From Sphingobium sp052327305 (lineage in GTDB: Bacteria; Pseudomonadota; Alphaproteobacteria; Sphingomonadales; Sphingomonadaceae): 64,000 nt of DNA. The translations under genes were made by a program, and so were the position numbers. Positions within the stretch are counted from its first letter, which is position 1. Each line of letters begins with the position of its first letter. Of this stretch, positions 55,657-64,000 are shown piece after piece. The stretch is taken from the NCBI RefSeq assembly GCF_052327305.1, contig NZ_CP182486.1, positions 310,001 through 374,000 on the forward strand, given 5' to 3'. The notes beneath the pieces were generated by a model, which saw only the letters and a program-made list of their open reading frames with translations, searched no databases and was not told where the DNA came from.

Positions 55657-58600
55657 TCAAGAGCGGGCGGCTGCAACTTCTCCTGACGGTGCCGCAAAGC
55701 CCGGCTTGTGCGCCGCCAGCCTTTCCACGCCGATATCGATCAGCTTCGGCCCACTCGTATAAAGCAGGCTGGCATGGATGGCGCGACCCGGAAAGATCAC
55801 GCCCAGCGCGGCAGCGTAAGCCGCCATCTGGCGGATATGCGCGAGGGGCACGTCTTCTACATCCTGGGGCACCAGCCGACCCGTCTTGAAGTCCAGCACA
55901 TGCACCGCAGCCTCCGTCACGAGCAACCGGTCGACCGTACCGGCAATCACCAGCCCGTTGACGACCGCCGCGATCGGAGCTTCCGCCAGTGCCTGCGCCG
56001 AAAAGAAGGCGGCGTGGGTCGGATCGTTGATGATGTTCAGCGCATGATCCGCGATCGTTTCGGCAAGAGCCCTGTCGTCGAGGCCGCCCGCGCCGCTCAG
56101 CCAGCCTAGCGCGGCAGTCCGTCTATCCTCTGGCGCCACGTCCGGCAGACGCTCGAACAGGGCGTGGAGCAGTTTGCCTCGCGTCGCTGCCATGCGCATC
56201 ACCGGAGATGGCGGCGGATCCGGCACGTCGTCCTCGACATTGGCCGATGGCGCCAGAGGGCGCGGGGGACGTGCTTCGATCGGGGCTGGCGTATCGATCC
56301 AGTCCGGCCGCGCCATCGGAACGACGGCGTCCGTCCCATCTTCCTTATCCTCCGCCGCATCAGGCAGCACGTCCCGCCCCTGCCAGCTCGTGACGTTGCC
56401 CCAGATGTCGTCCGGCCGCTCCACTGCGCCCAGACCAGCCAGTGCCAGCCCCGTCTGCATGTGCCAGCTCTGTTCGGGAACGACGCCCTTGCGCTGCGAA
56501 CCCAGTGCACCACCGATTGCCAGCAGTTCCTGCGCACGGGTCATGCCCACATAGAGCAACCGCCAATGCTCCTCCCGTTCCCGTGCATCGGTGTCTTCCA
56601 TGGCCCGCTCAAGTAAAGGCGTGCGCTCCGCACCCGTGGGTCGAATGAGCGGGAGCGCATGGCCGCTCACCGGCAGTTCGATCGCGCCAGCGCGCGGGCT
56701 CCGGCCCGGATCATAAGTCGCGTCGGCCAGAATCACGATCGGTGCCTCCAAACCCTTGGCGCCGTGTACCGTCATCACGCGGACGGCGTTGCCCGCCTCC
56801 GCCAACTCGCGCTTGATGTCCGCCTCTTCGCGATCGAACCAGTCGATGAAGCCCTGAAGAGAGGGGTGCGCCTCGCTCTCGAACGCCAGAGCGCTGTTGA
56901 CCAGTTCATCGATTGCATCACCCGCCTCTTCGCCAAGCCGGGCGACAAGCTTTCCGCGCCCGCCAAGCGGCCCGCTCAGCATGGCTTCCAGATAGCGATA
57001 GGGCGTGGTGAAATCCGCACTCGTGAGCAGTGCGCGCAGCGGCGCCAGCATCGCTTCGGGCTGGGTCGCCCTCAGGTGAGACCAGAGCGACACGCCCTTC
57101 TCCCGCAACGCCCGGTGCATGAGATCGTCCTGCGTCCAGCCGATGAGCGGCGAGACGAGCAGGCAGGCGAGGTTGAGATCGTCCTCCGGCTGCACGGCGA
57201 AGCGCATCCCCGCTACCAGATCCCGCACCGCGAGCGGGGCCTGTAAGCGCAGGCGATCGACGCCGGCCACGGGCACGCCCGCTTCATAGAGCCGCGCCAC
57301 GATCAGTCGTGCCAACGCACCACGGTTGCGCACCAATATCATGACATCGCCGGGCCGCGCGCGCCGTCCCTTGGATTTCAGCCAGCGTCCGTGGGATGGA
57401 TCAACCCAGGCCCGCACTTGCGCGGCAATCTTCTGCGCGTGAAGGCGCTCATGGTCCGCGAGCCAGCCCTCCTCGCCTTCCGGCTCTTCGTCCCCTTCGT
57501 CGCCCCCATCCCCGCCAGCGACGATTAGACTGGGCGCCCAGAGCTGAACTTCGCCGGGATGAGGCCGGGCACTGCCATGCGCCTGCGCGGCTTCCGTGAG
57601 GCCGATGGTCGTGAAGCCCAGCAGCGAGAGTGTCGCGTCCACCGCTTCCAGCACCGCGGGAACCGTGCGGAAGCTCAGGGAAAGCGGCAGTTCATCGAAG
57701 GGTTGCTCCGCATGGCCGGCGCGCGTGCGGAAATGATCGAGAGCGCCCATGAAAGCGCGCGGGCTCGTCCCCTGGAAGCCGAAGATCGCCTGCTTGGTGT
57801 CTCCCACCACGAAGAGTGTGCGCGTCGCCCGCTCGTCCGCTCCGGGACTCAGCTCGAAGAAATCGTCGACGATCGCATCCACGATTTGCCACTGCGCATC
57901 ATTGGTGTCCTGCGCTTCGTCGACGAGGATATGATCGACGCGGCTGTCCAGCCGGTACCGAATCCAGTCGCCGATCCCCTCCTGCGCCAGCAGCATTGCC
58001 GCGCGGCCGATCAGTGCGTCAAAGTCTACTCCGCCTTCCGTCTTCAGCGCGGCCTGATAGGACCGGGCATAGGCCCGCCCCGCGATCAGCCCATGCGCCG
58101 CGAGGCGCGCGTAGCCGACCTGCGCTTCCAGATCCGCCAGCGCCGTGATTGCCGCGCCGGCTTCCTCGCAAAGCGCCACATAGTCCGGCTCGGCGGCAAG
58201 CAACTTGGCATTGGCGCGGTTCTTCACCTCGCCTTTTTGGGTCAGGATCGCACCACGCAGATCGGCCAGACCCTGCCCGCGCGCTGCGGGAGCAGCCGCC
58301 AACCACTGCGCGATTGCATCGGCGCATTTGAGGCCGCTTGCCGTGTTCCACGCGACATTCGCCGCCGAGATCTGCCGGAGCAACGCCACCGGGAAAACAT
58401 CATCCGCGCATTGTTCAGCCAGATGATTGGCCAGATCGCCTGTGGGAAGGTCGAGATACTCGAGGAGCAGCGCTTCGATTGGCTCGGGCAGCGCGTCGAG
58501 CGCTGTACCAGCGCGTGCACACCGGGCCAGATAGGACGTCACACCGTCCTCGCCCAATCGCAGAGAGAGCGCCGCTACGGCAGCCTGCACACTCTCGTCC

Positions 58601-59121
58601 AGTTCCGCTTCGGCCCGCTCCAGCATTGTAATGAGCGCTTGCCGGGCCAGCGCCCGCTGCGCGCGTTCGTCGAGCGGCCGGAAGCCCGGCACTAGCCCCG
58701 CCTCCAGCGGAAAGGCAGCGAGCAGGGACTGGCAGAAGCTATGAATGGTCTGGATTTTCAGGCCCCCGCCCGTGGCCTCCAGCACGCGCGCGAACAGCAG
58801 CCGCGCCTTGGCAACCGCCTCGGGACCATAGTCCTCCCCCAGCGCCATCAGGTCCATGGCGACATCCGGCCCGCTGGCCCGCACCCAGCGCGCCAGCCGC
58901 TCATGCACGCGTTCTGCCATCTCGGCCGCGCCAGCCTTGGTGAAGGTCAGGCACAGAATGCGCTCGGGTGCCACGCCGGCGAGCAGCAGGCGCAGCACGC
59001 GCGCGGTCAACACATGGGTCTTGCCCGTGCCGGCGGACGCACTCAGCCACACGTGGGCGCCGGGGCGAGAGGCGCGCGCCTGCTCGTCCTTGAGCGGCAG
59101 GAACGCTTTCGCTTCAGCCAT
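55657..59121 (-). CDS. addA: Double-strand break repair helicase AddA
   Basis: The product has 1154 residues from ATG 59121; the upstream extension overlaps addB and is not helicase-like. AddA is the UvrD-type 3'-5' helicase and nuclease of AddAB, which resects double-strand ends for RecA. The Walker A is SASAGTGKTHVLTARVLRLL, motif II is LVDEAQDTNDAQW, motif VI includes RLLYVGMTRAQE, and the C-terminal PD-(D/E)XK nuclease core has GTVDRLLVTEAAVHVLDFKT. It overlaps addB by eight bases, and trxA follows. Confidence 0.96.
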   Translation of the reverse strand: MAEAKAFLPLKDEQARASRPGAHVWLSASAGTGKTHVLTARVLRLLLAGVAPERILCLTFTKAGAAEMAERVHERLARWVRASGPDVAMDLMALGEDYGPEAVAKARLLFARVLEATGGGLKIQTIHSFCQSLLAAFPLEAGLVPGFRPLDERAQRALARQALITMLERAEAELDESVQAAVAALSLRLGEDGVTSYLARCARAGTALDALPEPIEALLLEYLDLPTGDLANHLAEQCADDVFPVALLRQISAANVAWNTASGLKCADAIAQWLAAAPAARGQGLADLRGAILTQKGEVKNRANAKLLAAEPDYVALCEEAGAAITALADLEAQVGYARLAAHGLIAGRAYARSYQAALKTEGGVDFDALIGRAAMLLAQEGIGDWIRYRLDSRVDHILVDEAQDTNDAQWQIVDAIVDDFFELSPGADERATRTLFVVGDTKQAIFGFQGTSPRAFMGALDHFRTRAGHAEQPFDELPLSLSFRTVPAVLEAVDATLSLLGFTTIGLTEAAQAHGSARPHPGEVQLWAPSLIVAGGDGGDEGDEEPEGEEGWLADHERLHAQKIAAQVRAWVDPSHGRWLKSKGRRARPGDVMILVRNRGALARLIVARLYEAGVPVAGVDRLRLQAPLAVRDLVAGMRFAVQPEDDLNLACLLVSPLIGWTQDDLMHRALREKGVSLWSHLRATQPEAMLAPLRALLTSADFTTPYRYLEAMLSGPLGGRGKLVARLGEEAGDAIDELVNSALAFESEAHPSLQGFIDWFDREEADIKRELAEAGNAVRVMTVHGAKGLEAPIVILADATYDPGRSPRAGAIELPVSGHALPLIRPTGAERTPLLERAMEDTDAREREEHWRLLYVGMTRAQELLAIGGALGSQRKGVVPEQSWHMQTGLALAGLGAVERPDDIWGNVTSWQGRDVLPDAAEDKEDGTDAVVPMARPDWIDTPAPIEARPPRPLAPSANVEDDVPDPPPSPVMRMAATRGKLLHALFERLPDVAPEDRRTAALGWLSGAGGLDDRALAETIADHALNIINDPTHAAFFSAQALAEAPIAAVVNGLVIAGTVDRLLVTEAAVHVLDFKTGRLVPQDVEDVPLAHIRQMAAYAAALGVIFPGRAIHASLLYTSGPKLIDIGVERLAAHKPGFAAPSGEVAAARS

Positions 59122-62100
59122 CGATGCGCTCCGTGCCACCGTCGTCGCGCGCATACCATTCGTCCAGCCGCATGAGCTGGTCATAGTCGGTATAGACCGG
59201 CGCATCGGCGTGAGGACGCGCGGTGAACGGCTCTTCGCCGGTCAGCCAGCGCGCCGCCGCCTCGTCGAAGAAACCAGCGATCATCGGGAGCATTATCTCC
59301 GCAGCAATCTTCCCCCGACCCCCGCCGGGCTGCGCGATCGTCCGGCGCGCGCCGATCCCGCCCTTCTCCTTGCGGCCTGTTGCCCAATATTCGTAAGTCG
59401 AGACCATCGTCCCCGCCTGCACCTGCGGAAATCCGCCCTCCTGCGCAATGAGGCCCAGCAGCCCAAGTTGCAGCGCAAAGCCCGCCTCGGTCTGCTTCAC
59501 GGATGGCGCGTGGCCGCTCTTATAGTCCACAATTGCGAGGCTACCGTCGGCGTGCGCATCCACCCGGTCGGGCTTGCCGCGCAGCTTCACGCCGCCGCGC
59601 ATGATGTGCCCCCACTCCTCCCCGAAAAGGATCGTCCGCCCGTCCTGCGCTTCGCGGGCGACTTCGCTGGTCACCCAGTCCAGCCCGGCGAGCAGGCGCG
59701 GCTGCCACAAGGCCCTGAGCAGCGGATGCGCCGGCGCATTAGCGATCATCTCCGTAGCGAGGGCCCGCAGCCGCTCGGGGCCGGGCGCGCCCTCACGCAT
59801 CCATCGCTCCAGCACGGCATGCGACTGCGTACCGCGCCAAGCCTGTCCTGGCTCCGCGTCCACCGGGTCAAGTCGCGACAGTCGCAGGATTTTGGCGGCG
59901 TAGAAGGCGTAAGGATCGGCGCGCAACCTGTCCATGTCGGTCACAGCGATGTCTCGCGGGCGGCTGTCCTGGGGCGGCATCGGCGCTGGCGGCCGCGCGC
60001 GGGGCACCGGCGGCAAACGGTCGATCATCCGCGCAAGACCAATGAGCGCATGGTCCTCCCGCCAGGCATCGCCCGCCATGGCGCGCAGGCGAAGCCAGAA
60101 GCGTGAAGCGACCGTCGGCGCGGAGATGTCCCGTCGCGCTCGGGACAGGAGCACGCGCGGCGCGCCCAGCCCGTTGGCGAAGTCCTGCGCCGCCACGCCG
60201 ATCCGTTGTTCCAGACTGGGCAGATCGAGGGCGGTGCGCACGCTCGGCGCCAGCCAGGGGTCAGGTTCCGGCAGTGCGGGCCAGCTTCCCTCGTTGAGAC
60301 CCGCCAGGATCATCAGGTCGGACTGCATCAGCCGTGCCTCGATCAGGCCCAGAATCGCTATGCGCGGATGTCCTCCCTGCGGAGGTCGCACGGCCACGCC
60401 ACCCAGAGACTGTCCCAATATGGACGCCATGCTCGCCGCGTCTACCAGTGCGGGGCCGAGAGGCGCGGCGTCCGCCATTGCGCTCATCGCGTCAGCGGCG
60501 GCATGGCCCTGATGGCCAGCCCACACCCGCTCGGCCGTCAGAGTGGAGGCAGCGGTGCGTAGCGCCTCCAGACTTGCGCTCAGCGTTGCGGTTCCGCTCC
60601 CGATCGCTTCGAGCGGCGCAAGCTCTTCCGCAAGTCTCCGCCACCAGTCGCGGATCGCAGCACGTTCGGTCCGGAGCGGTCCCTCCGCGGCTTCGATCAG
60701 CGCGGTAATCGCGCTCAGCCCGGGCGCGGGTCGCGGCCCACGCAGGATCAGATCCAGCCGGCGCACCTGTTCCAGCCATTCCAGCCGTCCCTCGCCCGCG
60801 CGCACCAGCGGATGCTTGAGCAGAGCGAGCAGGCTCACCGGCGCGAAACGATCGACGGCCACGCCCGCCAGTCCCATCAGCAGCGTGCCGGGCGGCAGAT
60901 GCGAAAGCGGCTGGCCAGCACTGTCGTCCGCGTCGATGCCCCAGCGCTTGAGATGAGCCGTCACACGGGTCGCGAGCGCACGATCCGGAGTCACCAGCGC
61001 TGCCGTCCGTTCCGGCGCCTCCAGCGTCTCGCGCAAGCGGATAGCGATGGCTTGCGCCTCTTCCGCCGGTGTTGCGGCCTCAATGGCGGTCACCCCCGCA
61101 AGGGATCGCTGGTCGGCCTTTAATTCCTGCCAGCGCCCGGTCAGCATCGGCGGCAGCATCGCGTTGCTGATCGCGCGACCTCGCGGCTTGCGGGAGTCAT
61201 GCTCACCGCCCCAGCGCCATGTCGCCACCTCGTCCGGATGGATATTCATCCGATCGAGCATCCGCCGCAGCACATATTGCGGATGCGTGGGCGACGCCGG
61301 AGCGCGGGTTCCGTCCGGCCGCAAAGCCGGGCCAAAGCCGCCGATCGCTTCCCATTCGCTCGGGCCGAGTTCCTTGTCGAGATCGGCAAGCACCACGCTT
61401 CCCTGGGGCATGTGGGCGACCACGCGCAGCAAGTCCACGATTGCCGGAGCGGTGGTCGCGATGCCGGCTGCCACCACGAAGCGGTCCGGCGAGGCCTCCG
61501 TCCAGCGTCGCGCGATCCGCGCAAGCATGATGTCGCGTCGCTCGGCCATATCGATGCGGCCGCGTGCTGCCAGCTCTGCGGGCCAGCGCTCAAGCAACAG
61601 CGAAAAAAGGGCGAGCGCTTTCTCCCAGTGTCCGGAGAGGTCGCGATGATCCGGATTGTCCCTTAGCGCGGCGAGATCGCGGGCAGACTTGCGTTCGATG
61701 ATGAGCTGGTCGAGCGTTCGGGAAAGCGCAGCCGCCAGTCGGAACGCCTCGCCCGTTTCAACCGGATCTCCGATCCGGGCGCGTTCCTGCTGGATCAGCC
61801 GGGCGAGGATCATCTGCCGCTCCATCGGGGCTATCGCCGGAGGTAGGTCTGCACCCAGGCCGATCGGTTCGAGCGCACTGCCCAGCACTTCGGAGAGTTC
61901 CGGATCGCCCAGCGGCACCAGCCGGGGCAAAAGCAGCCCTCCCTCCGCCCGTCGAACGAAGGCGTCGCGCACGGCCCGCACAGCCCGGTTGTTCGGTAGC
62001 AGTACGATCCCCCTTGCGAGGGCCAGGCCATCGTCCTTGCGCCCGTCATGAAGAGCGAGGAGGCCTTTCGCCAGCGCATCGGCAAAGGCGCGGTGCGCAG

Positions 62101-62134
62101 GGATGGTGTAGATGGCCGGGTGCGCGTCAGCCAC
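59114..62134 (-). CDS. addB: Double-strand break repair protein AddB
   Basis: The product has 1006 residues from GTG 62134, which overlaps the murU stop codon (GTGGCTGA); the frame extends to 62281 but that part overlaps murU. AddB is the partner of AddA and supplies the second nuclease. The C-terminal core is KLRGKPDRVDAHADGSLAIV, then DYKSGH, with Asp, Asp and Lys of PD-(D/E)XK. The N-terminus lacks a functional Walker A (LPNNRAVRAVRDAF), as is usual in alphaproteobacterial AddB. The whole protein has no Cys, so the [4Fe-4S] cluster described for Bacillus AddB cannot form here. Confidence 0.95.
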   Translation of the reverse strand: MADAHPAIYTIPAHRAFADALAKGLLALHDGRKDDGLALARGIVLLPNNRAVRAVRDAFVRRAEGGLLLPRLVPLGDPELSEVLGSALEPIGLGADLPPAIAPMERQMILARLIQQERARIGDPVETGEAFRLAAALSRTLDQLIIERKSARDLAALRDNPDHRDLSGHWEKALALFSLLLERWPAELAARGRIDMAERRDIMLARIARRWTEASPDRFVVAAGIATTAPAIVDLLRVVAHMPQGSVVLADLDKELGPSEWEAIGGFGPALRPDGTRAPASPTHPQYVLRRMLDRMNIHPDEVATWRWGGEHDSRKPRGRAISNAMLPPMLTGRWQELKADQRSLAGVTAIEAATPAEEAQAIAIRLRETLEAPERTAALVTPDRALATRVTAHLKRWGIDADDSAGQPLSHLPPGTLLMGLAGVAVDRFAPVSLLALLKHPLVRAGEGRLEWLEQVRRLDLILRGPRPAPGLSAITALIEAAEGPLRTERAAIRDWWRRLAEELAPLEAIGSGTATLSASLEALRTAASTLTAERVWAGHQGHAAADAMSAMADAAPLGPALVDAASMASILGQSLGGVAVRPPQGGHPRIAILGLIEARLMQSDLMILAGLNEGSWPALPEPDPWLAPSVRTALDLPSLEQRIGVAAQDFANGLGAPRVLLSRARRDISAPTVASRFWLRLRAMAGDAWREDHALIGLARMIDRLPPVPRARPPAPMPPQDSRPRDIAVTDMDRLRADPYAFYAAKILRLSRLDPVDAEPGQAWRGTQSHAVLERWMREGAPGPERLRALATEMIANAPAHPLLRALWQPRLLAGLDWVTSEVAREAQDGRTILFGEEWGHIMRGGVKLRGKPDRVDAHADGSLAIVDYKSGHAPSVKQTEAGFALQLGLLGLIAQEGGFPQVQAGTMVSTYEYWATGRKEKGGIGARRTIAQPGGGRGKIAAEIMLPMIAGFFDEAAARWLTGEEPFTARPHADAPVYTDYDQLMRLDEWYARDDGGTERIDG

Positions 62135-62852
62135 CAGCGATCCCGGCCTCGACGATCGGTATCGCCGCCGGCGTTCCCACGTCGAACCAAAGCCCGATAT
62201 GGACAAGCCCATAGGCCCGCCCGGCGGCGATTGCCCTGTCCCAGAAGATGTTCGTAGAGAAAGCATCGCCCGGCGGGTCAACGATCAGGCGGGGCGCAAT
62301 GACCTGAACACCCGTGAAGACGAAGGGCGCCACTCGCCCTGGCTTCCGCCGGGAGAGCCGGCCCAGAGCGTCCATGTGAAAGTCGCCCGGTCCGCTGTGC
62401 CCCGCCGCACGGGCATGGGGCACCATGAGGAGCAGTGCGTCCATCGCGGCGTCATCCCACCGCCGGGCAAGTGCGCTGATCGCGTTGGTCGGTCCGTCGA
62501 TCCACAAATTATCGCTGTTGGCGCAGAGGAAAGGCTTCTCGCCCAGCAGCGGGAGCGCGTGAATCAGCCCTCCGCCTGTCTCCAACAGCTTGGCCCGCTC
62601 GTCGGAGATGACATAATCGACGCCCGTCTCTCGCGCTCGTCCCGCCAGATGCGCCTCGATCGCGTCCGCAAGATAATGCACGTTGACGACGATGCGCCGG
62701 ATGCCCGCGCTTTCGATCCGGTCGAGGGCGTGGTCGATGAGGGGTTGTCCCGCCACTTTCACCAGTGGCTTGGGTCGGGTCGCGGTCAGCGGTCGCATCC
62801 GCTTTCCGAGACCCGCCGCCATTAGCATCGCGGTGTCGATCACAGTGCTCAC
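62127..62852 (-). CDS. murU: Nucleotidyltransferase, N-acetylmuramate alpha-1-phosphate uridylyltransferase (MurU)
   Basis: The product has 241 residues. The sugar-nucleotide transferase fold is clear: LMAAGLGKRMRPLTATRPKP (signature loop for nucleotide and metal), LVKVAGQPLIDHAL, and CANSDNLWIDGP with the catalytic Asp. MurU joins UTP to MurNAc-1-phosphate, recycling wall sugars and bypassing the fosfomycin-sensitive MurA step. The amgK gene directly upstream (four-base overlap, ATGA) encodes the preceding kinase. It is also four genes into the tsaE-amgK-murU-addB-addA run. Confidence 0.92.
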   Translation of the reverse strand: MSTVIDTAMLMAAGLGKRMRPLTATRPKPLVKVAGQPLIDHALDRIESAGIRRIVVNVHYLADAIEAHLAGRARETGVDYVISDERAKLLETGGGLIHALPLLGEKPFLCANSDNLWIDGPTNAISALARRWDDAAMDALLLMVPHARAAGHSGPGDFHMDALGRLSRRKPGRVAPFVFTGVQVIAPRLIVDPPGDAFSTNIFWDRAIAAGRAYGLVHIGLWFDVGTPAAIPIVEAGIAGG

Positions 62853-63853
62853 GGGCGCGGCTCTGGCTTTAGTACGCCGCGTAGCTTATGCGGCACGTTC
62901 GCCTCGAACCATTCGGCTACCGGTTCCAGCGCGGGATGCGCGAGATCGCGGTGGAGCAGACCCCACATGCGCGGCAGATAGTCGAGATAACGTGGCTTGC
63001 CGTCCCGCTGGCACAGACGCGTGAAAATGCCAATGATCTTCGCGTTTCGTTGTGCGCCAAGCACTGCATAGGCCGCATCGAAATCGGGCGAGACCGGTGC
63101 CACGCTCTTGTAGTGCGCCAGCATCGTTGCCTCGGTCATGACCGATACATCGCGGCGGGCATCCTGCAGCAGGGAAACAAGATCATAAGCGGGATGCCCG
63201 GCAAGGGCGTCCTGAAAGTCGAGCAGACCCAGACCATGGCTGCGCTCCGCGTCAGGCAACAGCATGATGTTTTCGGCGTGATAGTCCCGCAGCACCGTCA
63301 CGGGCGGCGCGGCGTCATTTTCCACGACCGGCAGTACCGCTTCCCACGCCTCGACATAGCCGACCATGTTTACGTCCAGCCCGGCAGCAGGGCAGAACCA
63401 TTCCGTAAGCAGGTTCACCTCGCGCAGATACACCTCGCGGTCATAGCGCGGGACGTCACATGGCGGCAGCTTGTGAATTTCGGCCAGCACATCCACGGCA
63501 CGGCGATAGATGCCGTGCTCATCCTGAGGCGCGTGATCGAGATGATCGCGGACCCGCTCGTCGCCAAAGTCCTCCAGCAGAACCAGTCCCTGGTCCAGAT
63601 CACGCGCCAAAATCTCCGGAGCGGCGAAACCGTGACCGCTGAGCCATTCACCCACTGCGATGAACGGGCGCGGGTCTTCGTGGGGCGGCGGGGCATCCAT
63701 CAGCACGGCTCGCTTCTCTCCGTCGGTAACCCGAAAATAGCGGCGGAAAGAGGCGTCACCCGCCAGCGGCGCGATCCGCGCCCCTTCCCATCCGGCGGAG
63801 GCGAGGAAGGCCGGTGCGCTCGCAGGCGGCGTCATATCGGAAGCTTTTGCCAT
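62849..63853 (-). CDS. amgK: N-acetylmuramate/N-acetylglucosamine anomeric kinase AmgK (phosphotransferase family)
   Basis: The product has 334 residues from ATG 63853; the frame extends upstream but that part overlaps tsaE. It is an APH-like kinase fold: GDASFRRYFRVTDG at the N-terminal lobe, LRDYHAENIML with the catalytic Asp, and GLLDFQDALAGHPAYDLVSL with the DFQDA metal motif. AmgK phosphorylates MurNAc or GlcNAc at the anomeric carbon for MurU. It begins 22 bases inside the tsaE coding region and overlaps murU by four bases. Confidence 0.92.
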   Translation of the reverse strand: MAKASDMTPPASAPAFLASAGWEGARIAPLAGDASFRRYFRVTDGEKRAVLMDAPPPHEDPRPFIAVGEWLSGHGFAAPEILARDLDQGLVLLEDFGDERVRDHLDHAPQDEHGIYRRAVDVLAEIHKLPPCDVPRYDREVYLREVNLLTEWFCPAAGLDVNMVGYVEAWEAVLPVVENDAAPPVTVLRDYHAENIMLLPDAERSHGLGLLDFQDALAGHPAYDLVSLLQDARRDVSVMTEATMLAHYKSVAPVSPDFDAAYAVLGAQRNAKIIGIFTRLCQRDGKPRYLDYLPRMWGLLHRDLAHPALEPVAEWFEANVPHKLRGVLKPEPRP

Positions 63854-64000
63854 CGCCGCTCCCAAGCGTCCGGCACGCGGGCTGTCAAGCCACGACCGCC
63901 GGCCGGTTCCGGCGCCAGGCTCAGGTGGAGTGCATGGGCTATCAGCGCCGCGCCGCCATGCTCGGGCCATTCCACGAGAACCGCTCCATCCGCCAGCCAG
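63832..64000 (-). CDS. tsaE: tRNA threonylcarbamoyladenosine biosynthesis protein TsaE, C-terminal part (cut by window edge)
   Basis: Only the last 55 or so codons are in the window, read on the minus strand. The end is LADGAVLVEWPEHGGAALIA, followed by a His/Leu-rich stretch and TARVPDAWERRW. The DGAVLVEWPEHGG element matches the TsaE C-terminal motif (V-x-x-V-E-W-x-E). TsaE is the ATPase that cycles the TsaBD complex making t6A37. The gene overlaps amgK by 22 bases. The neighbourhood makes this call firm although the N-terminus is missing. Confidence 0.82.
   Translation of the reverse strand, partial: WLADGAVLVEWPEHGGAALIAHALHLSLAPEPAGGRGLTARVPDAWERRWQKLPI

Noticed and set aside
58856..60106. 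416-codon plus-strand frame opposite addA/addB
   Set aside because: It spans the junction of two clear genes on the other strand and has the composition of a shadow frame.

Overview
The window is a GC-rich chromosomal segment from an alphaproteobacterium, almost certainly a member of the Sphingomonadales. The support is gene order rather than a database search: ffh-rpsP-rimM-trmD-rplS; cpoB-tilS-ftsH; pckA divergent from chvI-chvG-hprK-rapZ-EIIA-HPr; secA near argJ; tsaE-amgK-murU-addB-addA-trxA; and a PEPxxWA-type C-terminal sorting signal. Start codons include GTG and TTG, and many genes overlap by 4 to 30 bases. I see no transposase, integrase, CRISPR array or phage gene.

Layout. Bases 1-9562 hold the 3' end of a giant secreted repeat protein (long-period Cys-containing repeats, then OmpA-like domains) and a 1229-residue outer-membrane beta-barrel partner, translationally close. 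Then come a DedA membrane protein and a CAT-anticodon tRNA (10680-10755). Bases 10767-14545 form a probable vitamin B12 locus: ABC transporter genes, cobO and a cobalamin riboswitch. Bases 14787-20159 carry an atypical sensor kinase, an Lrp/AsnC regulator and two related secreted TPR-like proteins. gyrA, a secreted M20 peptidase and tRNA-Val(CAC) follow.

Bases 24686-32253 are a translation and membrane-targeting block. Ffh, S16, RimM, TrmD and L19 lie on the minus strand; DapF, MtaB, FtsY and YciB lie on the plus strand. A SAM methyltransferase and a cardiolipin-synthase-like PLD protein meet tail to tail with overlapping coding ends. rpoZ, ftsH, tilS and cpoB follow, with well-formed terminators between rpoZ and ftsH.

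Bases 39216-46330 hold pckA and the ChvG/ChvI two-component system with HprK, RapZ, a mannose-type EIIA and HPr. This is the alphaproteobacterial regulatory phosphotransfer set; no enzyme I is present here. A PEP-CTERM protein, an MHS-type transporter, a TauE/SafE exporter, secA, a small low-GC TonB-C-domain protein, argJ and an inositol-monophosphatase-family gene follow.

The right end (55281-64000) is one dense minus-strand run: tsaE (cut by the window edge), amgK, murU, addB, addA and trxA. It joins tRNA modification, cell-wall sugar recycling, double-strand-break repair and redox functions.

The most unusual features are the giant repeat protein with its alternating two-type array and barrel partner, the cysteine-free AddB, the kinase lacking a recognisable ATP-lid motif, and the tandem TPR-like secreted pair. 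Functions are assigned by reading the sequence only.
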